A stretch of DNA of 52,647 bases, taken from NCBI GenBank assembly GCA_017483765.1, contig JAFUVE010000081.1, forward strand, positions 1 to 52,647, read 5' to 3'. This document shows positions 42,101-49,414 of the stretch, one piece after another. The stretch's first letter is position 1. Each line of letters begins with the position of its first letter. The notes beneath the pieces were generated by a model. That model did no database searches, was not told the origin of the DNA, and saw only the letters and a list, made by a program, of their open reading frames with translations. The position numbers were made by a program, and so were the translations under genes. The DNA is from Bacteroidaceae bacterium (GTDB lineage: Bacteria; Bacteroidota; Bacteroidia; Bacteroidales; Bacteroidaceae).

Positions 42101-43207
42101 AGTTACATACAAATTCGTTGCTGCGCCATCTATATAAGAACCTGCAACATAATGGTTATTTCCACCATTAGATACATAGGAATCTAAGGTATAAACTCCA
42201 TCACTAATTTTTGTCAGTTTAAAGGGAATACCATGCTCGATGATAGAAGCGTGCGTTCCCCAGTCATTTGCGCCACCAAGGAATTTACCAGTCCCTGCAT
42301 TATATAGATAATAATCTGTATCACCGACAAGCTCAGTTGAATAATACGCCGGAACATCCGCTGCTTCTACATCTGTCACAGTTACTGTGGCAGTGGCAGT
42401 CAGACCACCTTCGGTGGTTGCTGTGATAGTTGCTTCGCCTGGACCTGTTGCATATACAACTCCGTTAGTTACAGTAGCTACAGCAGAGTTGGACGTTGTC
42501 CATGTGATACCAGTTTGGCTATTAGCATTTTCTGGAGTAAACACAGGAGTCAGTGTTCCTGTACCTCCGACAGAAAGAGACAAGGAAGTAGGAGTAAGCG
42601 ACACAGCTGTTGCGGGTATCGAATTGCTATACGACAACGAAAGGTGGCTAACATAGATATGTGGTGTGTAGCCAGATCCCAAATTATTGCTTCCTGTACC
42701 ATATCCGAAACTGATAGTTGCATCCGCAGCTTCCGTTAAGGTAAAAGTAATGGAATGTGTTGTCCAGCCTGACTGTCCATTCATCCACTCAGTTTTCGAA
42801 TCTGTGTAAGTAGTTTCTCCTACTGTCACCTTGAAATTGTTATCATAAGTGGCAGAGTTAGAAGCATTGGTATTCTCCACATCGTAAGTCAGAGTATAAA
42901 CGCCTGCTTCCAGATTTGCCAAAGTTTGAGTAGCATTAGAGTAGTTGGTACTCCAACGACACTGCAGTCCCAGGCAATACTCGGTTGCCAAATGGGTGTC
43001 ATCTGTTGTGGATGTTTTATTATTGGCTACCGCATATGTGCCAATCAATCCACTTCCGAAGGAATAATAGTTGGCGGAATGTTCGTTCGTCCAACCATCT
43101 GTTGAAGAAAAGTCAGCATTCGTTATTTTTGAGGTCACATCTGTCTGTGCCTTTCCAACGAGTGCCCCCACGATGCATAGCATCATGAAAAGTAGTTTTC
43201 GTTTCAT
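39191..43207 (-). CDS. 1338-aa secreted protein with Big_2 domain and T9SS-type sorting tail
   Basis: Signal peptide at 1-20 (cleavage near GKAQ). Residues about 25-195 form a beta-sandwich-like domain (WTTHSITFTLTEAADATISF). Residues about 197-280 are a Big_2 Ig-like domain (TSLSLSVGGTGTLTPVF). A module beginning DYYLYNAGTGKFLGGANDWG (about 298) recurs near 815 as EYVLYDSANKLFLGRGNAWG, an internal duplication. The C-terminus (AEIYNAAGVKMPALQKGVN, then IIRTADGKTQKVLIK) fits a type-A sorting domain of type IX secretion. No catalytic motif was found; it is likely a surface or extracellular binding protein. Composition is more AT-rich than the core genes. Confidence 0.8.
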   Translation of the reverse strand: MKRKLLFMMLCIVGALVGKAQTDVTSKITNADFSSTDGWTNEHSANYYSFGSGLIGTYAVANNKTSTTDDTHLATEYCLGLQCRWSTNYSNATQTLANLEAGVYTLTYDVENTNASNSATYDNNFKVTVGETTYTDSKTEWMNGQSGWTTHSITFTLTEAADATISFGYGTGSNNLGSGYTPHIYVSHLSLSYSNSIPATAVSLTPTSLSLSVGGTGTLTPVFTPENANSQTGITWTTSNSAVATVTNGVVYATGPGEATITATTEGGLTATATVTVTDVEAADVPAYYSTELVGDTDYYLYNAGTGKFLGGANDWGTHASIIEHGIPFKLTKISDGVYTLDSYVSNGGNNHYVAGSYIDGAATNLYVTALENGTFSISTAENSAYMTAYSTGTYVNNDASSANSVLAQWYFLSKEDRDKVLAEATSANPADATYYIDDANFGRNNQKYSSWNLTEGTTANVAVAGDNDNFNWQKWNGIFDFNQELSGLPNGLYELRAQGFYRPGANNTNPASGNAYLYAGDAQTEIAWVSSSNATSADASKGLTTANTNTENTYYVPNSQSDASKAFNAGLYNNIVSNISVTDGTLTIGAKTSETTGNQWTVIDNFELYYIGPTIASEAVELPETAMESGKWYYFDIAAAAEYNLNLTTLNDIVYTTDGTILIENEATVTDHFSDTEQIQLAAGRYYVKSASEQTLKVEPFAFVYEIGDAVTSPADGEYIQSSTILVTFPDATSNDPDAVLELDEGAYATVNGNPVELVAAEGGFTIDLGTLTENTEYNISISPDVFGYLEHIANDDVNFTVKTPVVFDGEYVLYDSANKLFLGRGNAWGTEASADKYGIPFNLKTDSKGVSSIEFVDWKNIYLFITGTSIFTDNASTGWTLTPTDGGYYLQNADKSAYTSHSSGDYGEYVHIVTDASAATVWSLIKKADRDEIISKYPEENILNVAEAAAIEIATAEEFTSYLDENYNAVDYTEKVKTAKFAGEVGDWAWSGVRGQDGQPAYGTNFAEIWNATGKYTQTIAASELPAGVYKLTVDGYERRSTVTNSNALGEAGYNLVSSYLAANNEQVRLTDWYNTTSKPGNTGGAVTAFENGEATNEVYVYLDGNTDLTITLAKPNYEWDCWTIFNNFTLTYYDQSSANMTIVASAQYGTFVAPFDVTIPEGVTAYTVDAVATNGELTLTALETTIPANTPVVVYSKAADDVNETFYGKENAAEDVTEGLLTGVYEETVVEPGNYVLQLLNGKTAFYKVSADTDEVKVGANRAYLTKPAGTADSGIKAFFFGAADDTPTGINAIDALQNGAAEIYNAAGVKMPALQKGVNIIRTADGKTQKVLIK

Positions 43208-43270
43208 TTTGGTTTTGTTAAGTTAATAAAATTAGTTAATTATATAGATTTTTTATGTTTAGTCTGATTT

Positions 43271-43316
43271 TATATATGTGGCTTGCCACATATATAAACA
43301 AGGGATATCCCTTGTT
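43271..43316. promoter_or_regulatory. Two adjacent perfect palindromes upstream of the 1338-aa gene
   Basis: TATATATGTGGC/GCCACATATATA with a TT loop (43271-43296), then a 20-bp perfect palindrome AACAAGGGATATCCCTTGTT (43297-43316). They lie between the toxin pseudogene and the secreted-protein gene and may end one transcript or control the next. Confidence 0.55.
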
Positions 43317-43346
43317 GTTTTACTCAAAAAAGTTCAGTTGTTTCTG

Positions 43347-43623
43347 CTATTTGTCGCTGTAATGTCCTTCCACTCCTACGTCAAGCACTACAACGATGTC
43401 ATCGTAGATGTCGTATATGATTCTGTCGTGTGCCGTAATCCGCCGTGAATAAGTGATGTTGTCACCCCCTTTTCAGAGGCTCAGGATGTCCTGTTCCGGT
43501 ACGGGGGTGTGTTGTCAATTCCTCCAATATAAGCGTCAATTTCTTAAAGACATTGGGATTTGACTTCTTCCATTTATCAATCACCTTTTTTGCTTTGGAA
43601 GAGAAATTCAGCTCGTAGTTCAT
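43347..43623 (-). pseudogene. YoeB/RelE-type toxin gene with +1 frameshift
   Basis: ATG at 43623 begins MNYELNFSSKAKKVIDKWKK and continues to HPEPLKRG, then hits TGA. Removing one G from the five-G run (C run at 43465-43469 on the plus strand) restores DNITYSRRITAHDRIIYDI and on to VEGHYSDK, ending at TAG 43347-43349, a full-length toxin of about 91 residues. PEPLK...SRRI..HDRIIY fits the YoeB/Txe branch of the RelE mRNA endonucleases. The ATG overlaps the antitoxin stop (ATGA), so the pair is coupled. As it stands the toxin lacks its catalytic C-terminal half. Confidence 0.85.
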
Positions 43624-43874
43624 AGGGAATCCAGAAATGCATGTAGTTCATCCACAGTCTTACAACACACGGTTTTCCCTTCCCGGAACTCTTTTCTTGC
43701 CGCATTGATTTTCCGTCTCAGCGCAGGAGTGATTTCGTTTTTCCGAGTTTGATCAACGGGGGTGAGGGTATATAGCCGGTTGCGCCGGCGGATCATCACC
43801 TTCTCTCCTGCGTCGGCACTGTCGAGCACCGCAGCCATCTGGTTTCTAAAGTCAGTTACAGTCAAGGTTCTCAT
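43620..43874 (-). CDS. Phd/YefM-type antitoxin
   Basis: 84 residues. The N-terminus MRTLTVTDFRNQMAAVLDSADAGEKVMIRRR matches the Phd/YefM DNA-binding fold, and the C-terminal part (RRKINAARKEFREG...TVDELHAFLDSL) is the toxin-wrapping helix. It binds the YoeB-type toxin and usually represses its own operon. The promoter is at 43918-43949. Since the toxin is frameshifted, the antitoxin may now be free of its partner or act against toxins elsewhere. Confidence 0.87.
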   Translation of the reverse strand: MRTLTVTDFRNQMAAVLDSADAGEKVMIRRRNRLYTLTPVDQTRKNEITPALRRKINAARKEFREGKTVCCKTVDELHAFLDSL

Positions 43875-43917
43875 CGTTGTCAGTTTTGTCTAGTCAGTTA
43901 TTAGCCTATAAAACATG

Positions 43918-43949
43918 CAAATTTACAGAAAAAACATAAAACCGCCAAA
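43918..43949 (-). promoter_or_regulatory. Toxin-antitoxin operon promoter
   Basis: On the minus strand TTTG (43946-43949), a 20-nt spacer and TAAATTTG (43918-43925), followed by C. Confidence 0.75.
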
Positions 43950-44368
43950 CAAATTTTGCGGTTTTATTTGGTGTGTGTCGAAATAAGAACATTTATAGGG
44001 AATATTGACAAGAACAATTGCTCTGCTATCGAATATATAATAATATCAGAAAAAAATTCATCGCTTCGGAATAATGATATTTTCAACACGATAGTTGAAT
44101 TATATTAGAATACGAATTTATACGAAATGTTTTTCTAACGAAGACAGCACCGGGGTTGTGGACGTCTCGTCCGCACAATGGACCGGCGAAGCACGGTCAA
44201 GCAGAGGGGTAGGGTACTTTGACAGCCGTATTTTTTGACAGCCGTCTTCGGGCATCGAGCCCTCGACGGCTGGCACGGACGAGACGTCCATGCCCCCGGT
44301 CGGTTCGGGTTCGGTACGTATCGGTAGCGTGGGTGGTTGCAAAGTCTGGAGACTTCGCCTCCTACGCG
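43950..44368. other. Intergenic region with dispersed hairpins, no gene seen
   Basis: The first 150 bp are AT-rich without features. At 44158-44196 there is an inverted copy of the two-hairpin element (GGACG-TCT-CGTCC and GACCG...CGGTC). TTTGACAGCCGT occurs twice (about 44218 and 44235), and GGACG-AGA-CGTCC occurs again at 44277-44289. Confidence 0.6.
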
Positions 44369-44524
44369 TGGGTTGCAACGGGAATGGACTATGCGTGGGT
44401 TGCGACGGGAATGGACTACACGTGGGGTTGCAACGGGAATGGACTATGCGTGGGTTGCGACGGGAATGGACTACGCGTGGGTTGCGACGGGAATGGACTA
44501 CGCGTGGGTTGCGACGGGAATGGG
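44369..44524. repeat. 27-bp minisatellite, about 5.7 copies
   Basis: Units of TGGGTTGCGACGGGAATGGA followed by CTACGCG start at 44369, 44396, 44423 (28 bp), 44451, 44478 and 44505 (partial). Differences between units are mostly A/G or C/T transitions. It gives open frames in several phases, but these are not believed to be genes. Confidence 0.9.
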
Positions 44525-44543
44525 GGGGCGGGCGGGAACGGGG

Positions 44544-44563
44544 AGACGCCCCACGGGGCGTCT
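44544..44563. repeat. AGACGC-N-CC hairpin at the 3' end of the ATPase gene
   Basis: AGACGCCCC and GGGGCGTCT form a perfect 9-bp stem with an AC loop. The flanking CTCTAC holds the stop codon of the gene at 44564. Sister hairpins at 49891-49910 and 49962-49981 differ only at the middle base pair and loop. Confidence 0.75.
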
Positions 44564-46165
44564 CTACAGAGCGACGGATTTCCAGTCGGTGATGTTGCGG
44601 TCTTCGGACGAGAAGGAGATGCCTACCTTCACCACGGGGCGGCCGTCCAGACGGTATTTCTCGGCATAACCACGGTCGTCAATTTGCTGGAGGGCGGCAT
44701 CCACTGTGTCGTCGTACTTGAACTCAATGACGTATATGCCCAGCGGCATGCGCAGCTCCATGTCGGCACGTCCTTTGGCTGAGGGGGTCTCAGAGCTGAT
44801 GTCGGCACCGAAGGCGGTGAGCAAGGTGTGGAGGATGACGTGGTAGTGGGTCTCGTTCTTGTTGTCAAGGTAGTAAGGGATGCCGGCAAAGAACGTCTTG
44901 ATCGCCTCGATGAAAGCTGGCAGGTCGCCGCTGTCGCGGAAGTCGTAGTAGGCATCGAGGAACACGTTCTTCTCCTCGTTGTCAGGCTGCATATTCGTGA
45001 TGAGACGGAACAGGTTGTCGGCGAAGCCTAGGCGCACCTCCTCGTTGGGGAAGCCCAGCGTGTACATATTGCGGTCGGCGCGGTAGTTCTTGATGGTAAG
45101 GTATCCGCTTTGATAGAGCACCGGCAACGGACTCTTGTAGCTGTCGAAAGAGAGGTTGAAGGCTGTCTCGGGGCATCGGCTGCCCTCCAGTGACAGCAAC
45201 TGATGTGCTGGCATCTGCGAGAGCATGGCGATAAGCGCAGTGGGCGTGGCGCTCTCGAACCAGTAATCACCCAATTTTCCTGAGGCGAAGGCTTTCACCA
45301 CACTGTAGGGATTGTAGATGTCGGTCATGTCCGAGCAGAAATGATAGCCGTCGTACTTCTTCTTCATCGCATCCAGTAACTCATCGTATGTTTGCTTTCT
45401 GCGGGCTGCCAGCAACTCTATATCCTCGCGCATCGTGGTGGTCAGCTCCTCCTCCGTGATGCCGCAGATGCCCTCATAGTCCGGCCACATCGAGATGTTG
45501 TTCAGGTTGTTCAACTGGCTGAAGATACCCATCTGGGAGAATTTCGAGATACCTGTAATAAAAATGAACTGGAGGTGATCGTCCAGACCCTTAAGAGGAG
45601 AGAAAAGACCCATGAACGTGTTGCGCACAGCCTCCACTTTCTGAACATCGCCGATGGCCTTCAGCATCTGGTTATCGTACTCGTCAACCAGCACCACCAC
45701 TTTCTTACCGGTCTTCGAACGAGCGGACTTGATAATCTGGGAGAGGCGGTTGCTGAAGGCTTTCAGTGAAGGGCTATCAACGTAAAGTTCCTCGTATTCC
45801 GACAAGGTTTTGTCGATATACTCGTCCAGTGTGTTTTGCTCGTTCTTGCCCACCTGACTGAAGTCAAAACGCAATACGGGATATTTCTCCCATTTCCAGT
45901 CAGTGGTGGCGATGAACAAGCGGGGCTGCACAATACCGTCTTCCAACGAAATTTCCTCGAAGAGCTCACGGCGACCCTCAAAAACGGCCTGGAGCGTGGA
46001 TATCAGCAGCGATTTGCCGAAACGACGGGGACGGCTCAGGAAATAGGGTTTTCCTAATGTCAACAACTTGTAGATATAGGGGGTCTTATCGACATATACA
46101 TAGCCTTTCGTACGGACTTCCTCAAAGCTCTGTACCCCTGCGGGGTATTTTCTCATTCCTGCCAT
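44564..46165 (-). CDS. AAA-ATPase-like/PD-(D/E)XK nuclease family protein (paralog B)
   Basis: 533 residues, very similar throughout to the protein at 13161-14765. RRFGKS (47-52) and KVVVLVDEYD are the ATPase motifs, and GRADMELRMPLGIYVIEFK is the D...ExK nuclease-like core. Similarity continues about 75 bp upstream of the start codon. After ...NITDWKSV the two proteins part: here two more codons and a TAG provided by the edge of the AGACGCCCC hairpin. The C-terminus may therefore be set by a repeat insertion. Function unknown. Confidence 0.9.
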   Translation of the reverse strand: MAGMRKYPAGVQSFEEVRTKGYVYVDKTPYIYKLLTLGKPYFLSRPRRFGKSLLISTLQAVFEGRRELFEEISLEDGIVQPRLFIATTDWKWEKYPVLRFDFSQVGKNEQNTLDEYIDKTLSEYEELYVDSPSLKAFSNRLSQIIKSARSKTGKKVVVLVDEYDNQMLKAIGDVQKVEAVRNTFMGLFSPLKGLDDHLQFIFITGISKFSQMGIFSQLNNLNNISMWPDYEGICGITEEELTTTMREDIELLAARRKQTYDELLDAMKKKYDGYHFCSDMTDIYNPYSVVKAFASGKLGDYWFESATPTALIAMLSQMPAHQLLSLEGSRCPETAFNLSFDSYKSPLPVLYQSGYLTIKNYRADRNMYTLGFPNEEVRLGFADNLFRLITNMQPDNEEKNVFLDAYYDFRDSGDLPAFIEAIKTFFAGIPYYLDNKNETHYHVILHTLLTAFGADISSETPSAKGRADMELRMPLGIYVIEFKYDDTVDAALQQIDDRGYAEKYRLDGRPVVKVGISFSSEDRNITDWKSVAL

Positions 46166-46422
46166 AACTTGCTATTTTTCTGCGAAGATACAAAAATTAG
46201 TGGGAATGGTAAAATATTTTACACGAATTTTGGGGAATAATTTTTGGACACGGATGACACGGAATGTTTTCGAACACAAATATCCATCAATGACCACGAA
46301 TTTTCAAAAATATTATTTATCTCATTATCTCTGTGTGACAACATATTATCCAAATTCGAAAACTGAATTGTTTATTTGTTATGATTCGGAAAGATTCGTG
46401 TTCGCAAAAAATTCTTTTTCCT
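46166..46422. other. Non-coding gap with duplicated promoter region and CACGGA repeats
   Basis: The part next to the ATPase gene matches the upstream region of paralog A. Further right, CACGGATGA and CACGGAATG (about 46256-46273) form a short 9-bp repeat, also seen at 49264-49282. No gene seen. Confidence 0.5.
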
Positions 46423-47796
46423 CTATCCTCCCAGGAGCGACAGCACGCCGATTTCGTTGAGCAGGATGGCGAAGATGGCCAGCGGCGCGACATAGCGCAG
46501 GATGAAGATAAGGAGCTTCACGTAGGGAGCGCGGGACTCCCCGTAGTTCGTGATTTCATCGCGGAAGAGCTTCTTGTCCAGATACCAGCCCGTGAAGAGC
46601 GAGATGAACATGCCTCCCACCGGCAGGCAGACTTTCGCCGCCACCCAGTCGAACAGGCCGAAGATATTCTGTCCGCCCACGGTGATGCCGCTGAGCACGC
46701 CGAAGGACAGGGAGCAGAAGATGCCGAAGAAGATGATGCCGCCCGTCTCCCAGACGGCCGCTTTCTTCCGTGGCATGTTGAACTCCTCCGCCATGTAGGA
46801 CGTCACCACCTCATGGAGCGAGATGGTGCTGGTCAGGGCGGCCACGATGACGAGCAGGTAGAACATCACGGAGAAGATATAGGCTATCCACGGCGCTCCG
46901 GCGAATGCCTGCTGGAACACGTTGGGCAGCGTGATGAACAGCAATGCCGGGCCCGACTCCTCCGGCTCAATGCCCACGGAGAAGGCAGCGGGGAAGATGA
47001 TGAAACCGGCCATCAGCGCGATGACGGTGTCGATCACGCATACCTGCACCGCCGTCTTGCCCAGGCTCGTCTTCTTGTCGAAATAGGAGGCGTAAGTACA
47101 CAGGCAGCCCATGCCCAGCGACAGGGAGAAGAAAGCCTGGCCCATCGCACTCAGCACCACGCCGCCGTCCACCTTGCCCCATTCCGGCTTCAGCAAGAAT
47201 TCCAGTCCGGCCGACGCATTCGGAAGCGACACGGCGCAACCCACCAAAATCATGATGATGATGAACAGCATCGGCATCAGCACCTTCGACCACCGCTCGA
47301 TGCCTTTCGTCACGCCTTTCACGATGACGAAATGGGTCATCAGCACGAACACCACCATGCAGATCAGCGGTGTCCACGTGGACGAGGAGAAGTCGCTGAA
47401 CACCTGTGCGAACTGCTCTGGTGTCTTGCCCGCAAACTGGTTGCCTATAGCCAGCACGGCATATTCGATGGTCCAGCCGGCAATCACGCCGTAATAGCTC
47501 ATGATGAAGAACGCGGTGAACACGCCCAGGCGCCCCACCCATTTCCACGGTGTGCCCGGTGCCAGCTTCTGGTAGGCACGGGCCGTGTTGGACTGGGTGC
47601 TGCGTCCGATGAGAAACTCGCTCATCATCAGCGGCAAGCCAAACAGAAGGATGCAGCCGATATAAACAAGGATGAAGGCGGCGCCACCGTTCTTTCCCGT
47701 CTCAATCGGGAAACGCCAAATATTGCCCAGACCTACAGCCGAACCGGCAGCTGCAAGCACAGCACCTATCTTTGAACCAAAATTCTCTCGTTTCAT
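46423..47796 (-). CDS. Neurotransmitter:sodium symporter family transporter (copy 1)
   Basis: 457 residues with about 11-12 membrane segments. The opening MKRENFGSKIGAVLAAAGSAVGLGNIWRFP is the hallmark of bacterial SNF/NSS transporters of the LeuT fold, with the unwound TM1 region (AGSAVGLGNIWRFP) that binds sodium and substrate. These proteins import amino acids or amines with sodium. The substrate is not predictable. It is closely related to the next gene upstream (47889-49262), from which a 92-bp gap with a 9-bp array separates it, so both are probably cotranscribed. Confidence 0.93.
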   Translation of the reverse strand: MKRENFGSKIGAVLAAAGSAVGLGNIWRFPIETGKNGGAAFILVYIGCILLFGLPLMMSEFLIGRSTQSNTARAYQKLAPGTPWKWVGRLGVFTAFFIMSYYGVIAGWTIEYAVLAIGNQFAGKTPEQFAQVFSDFSSSTWTPLICMVVFVLMTHFVIVKGVTKGIERWSKVLMPMLFIIIMILVGCAVSLPNASAGLEFLLKPEWGKVDGGVVLSAMGQAFFSLSLGMGCLCTYASYFDKKTSLGKTAVQVCVIDTVIALMAGFIIFPAAFSVGIEPEESGPALLFITLPNVFQQAFAGAPWIAYIFSVMFYLLVIVAALTSTISLHEVVTSYMAEEFNMPRKKAAVWETGGIIFFGIFCSLSFGVLSGITVGGQNIFGLFDWVAAKVCLPVGGMFISLFTGWYLDKKLFRDEITNYGESRAPYVKLLIFILRYVAPLAIFAILLNEIGVLSLLGG

Positions 47797-47845
47797 TGAA
47801 TAACAGTTTTCAGATATTTAGTTTTCAGTTTTCAGAAAGATTGAA

Positions 47846-47881
47846 GAATCTAGAACATCTAGAATATCTAGAGCATCTAAA
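47846..47881. repeat. 9-bp array between the NSS transporter genes
   Basis: Four 9-mers: GAATCTAGA, ACATCTAGA, ATATCTAGA, GCATCTAAA, using the same core as the array at 29706-29777. It ends 50 nt upstream of the 47796 start. Confidence 0.88.
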
Positions 47882-47888
47882 AAAAAAT

Positions 47889-49262
47889 CTATATTGCCTT
47901 AAACACCCCGAACTGGTCGAGGAAAATCAGCAGAATCCCCACAGGCGCCACATACCTCAAGATGAATATGAACAACGGGAAGAGGCGCACGCGGAGTGTG
48001 CCGCCATTCGTGATTTCTTCCTTCACCCACTGCTTCTTCATATACCATCCCACGAACACCGATATCAATATTCCGCCAATCGGCATGCAGAACTCACACA
48101 CGATCCAGTCGCAGAAGTCGAAGATGGAGCGGTCCATAATCCGGACGTCGTCGAGCACCCCGAACGAGAGGCAGCACAGCGTTCCGATGACCACACACCC
48201 TGCGGTCTCCACCAAGGCCGCTTTTCCCCGGCTCATGTGGTATTCCTCCTTCATGTACGACGTCACAATCTCGTGCATCGATATCGCACTTGTCAGCGCG
48301 GCGATGATGAGCAGCAGGAAGAAGAGCACGGAGAAGATATACGCCAGCCAGGGCAGTCCGGCGAAGGCCTGCTGAAACACATGAGGAAGGGTGATGAAAA
48401 TCAGCTCCGGGCCCATCGTGCCGGAGTCCAGCGGCATGCCGGCGGCCGACGTGGCGGGGAAGATGATGAAGCCTGCCATCAACGCAATCAGCGTGTCGAC
48501 GGTGATGACACTCACGGCCGTGTTTGTCAGGTTGGTCGTCTTCTTGAAATAAGAGGCGTAGGTGCAGAGGCAGCCTAAGCCGATCGACAAGGAGAAGAAC
48601 GCCTGTCCCAGCGCGCTCAGCACCACACTGCCGTCCACCTTCGAGAAGTCGGGCTTCAGCATGAATGCCAGTCCTTCTGACGCCCCGGGCAGCAGCACGC
48701 TGCATACCACCAGCACCACGATAATCACGAACAGCGAGGGCATCAGTATGTTAGCACATTTCTCGATACCTTTCTCGATGCCCATCACCACCACCACATG
48801 GGTCAGCACCAGCATCAGCAGCAGATAGACCAGCGGCTCCAACGGGCTGGAGGCAAAGTCGTTGAACATCGTGCGCAGGGCTTCAGGCTCCGCACCGGCA
48901 AACTGGTTGCCTATCGCCATGACGGCATATTTTCCTGTCCAGCCCGCCACCACGGAGTAGTAGCTCAGCACGATGAAGCCGGCAAACACGCCAAGACGGC
49001 CCACCCATTTCCAAGGGGTGCCGGGAGCCAGACGGTGGTAAGCGCCGGTCGCATTCGACTGCGTGTGACGGCCGATTATGAACTCACTAAGCATCAGCGG
49101 CATTCCCAACAGCAGAATGCAACCGATATAAATAAGGATAAAGGCAGCTCCACCGTTTTTTCCCACTTCTACGGGAAAACGCCAGATATTGCCTAACCCT
49201 ACCGCCGAACCAGCGGTGGCAAGGATCGCCCCGAATTTGCTTCCAAAATTTTCTCTTTCCAT
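47889..49262 (-). CDS. Neurotransmitter:sodium symporter family transporter (copy 2)
   Basis: 457 residues from MERENFGSKFG; an ATG two codons upstream is possible. It has the same NSS signature as copy 1 (TAGSAVGLGNIWRFP) and the same number of membrane segments. The pair is a tandem duplication that has diverged clearly, probably to different amino acid substrates. It is first in the operon, divergent from the VanZ-like gene, with a palindromic promoter region between them. Confidence 0.93.
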   Translation of the reverse strand: MERENFGSKFGAILATAGSAVGLGNIWRFPVEVGKNGGAAFILIYIGCILLLGMPLMLSEFIIGRHTQSNATGAYHRLAPGTPWKWVGRLGVFAGFIVLSYYSVVAGWTGKYAVMAIGNQFAGAEPEALRTMFNDFASSPLEPLVYLLLMLVLTHVVVVMGIEKGIEKCANILMPSLFVIIVVLVVCSVLLPGASEGLAFMLKPDFSKVDGSVVLSALGQAFFSLSIGLGCLCTYASYFKKTTNLTNTAVSVITVDTLIALMAGFIIFPATSAAGMPLDSGTMGPELIFITLPHVFQQAFAGLPWLAYIFSVLFFLLLIIAALTSAISMHEIVTSYMKEEYHMSRGKAALVETAGCVVIGTLCCLSFGVLDDVRIMDRSIFDFCDWIVCEFCMPIGGILISVFVGWYMKKQWVKEEITNGGTLRVRLFPLFIFILRYVAPVGILLIFLDQFGVFKAI

Positions 49263-49360
49263 ATGCACGGATTACACGGAATTTCTCATTCACGGATTTA
49301 CGTCCGTTCATTCACGATTTATGCGTTTTTTTTAGCCTTGAAGCGGTCTAACGCGTATAA

Positions 49361-49399
49361 TTATGCAAATTTACAAATTTTTTTTGTAAATTTGCATAA
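49361..49399. promoter_or_regulatory. Symmetrical divergent promoter region (17-bp perfect inverted repeat)
   Basis: TTATGCAAATTTACAAA (49361-49377) and its exact complement (49383-49399) flank TTTTT. Each arm carries TAAATTTG reading outward, so mirror-image -7 boxes face the NSS operon and the VanZ-like gene. Confidence 0.65.
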
Positions 49400-49414
49400 A
49401 AATTCAATTTTAGT

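Noticed and set aside
44219-44782. Plus-strand frames with repeated WVATGMDYA-type peptide
   Set aside because: The 27-bp minisatellite stays open in all phases. The frames run antisense into the ATPase gene and have no promoter or homology.
46381-47775. 464-codon plus-strand frame opposite the first NSS transporter gene
   Set aside because: It is His/Arg/Asp-rich antisense noise of a GC-rich gene. The minus-strand protein has a clear transporter signature.
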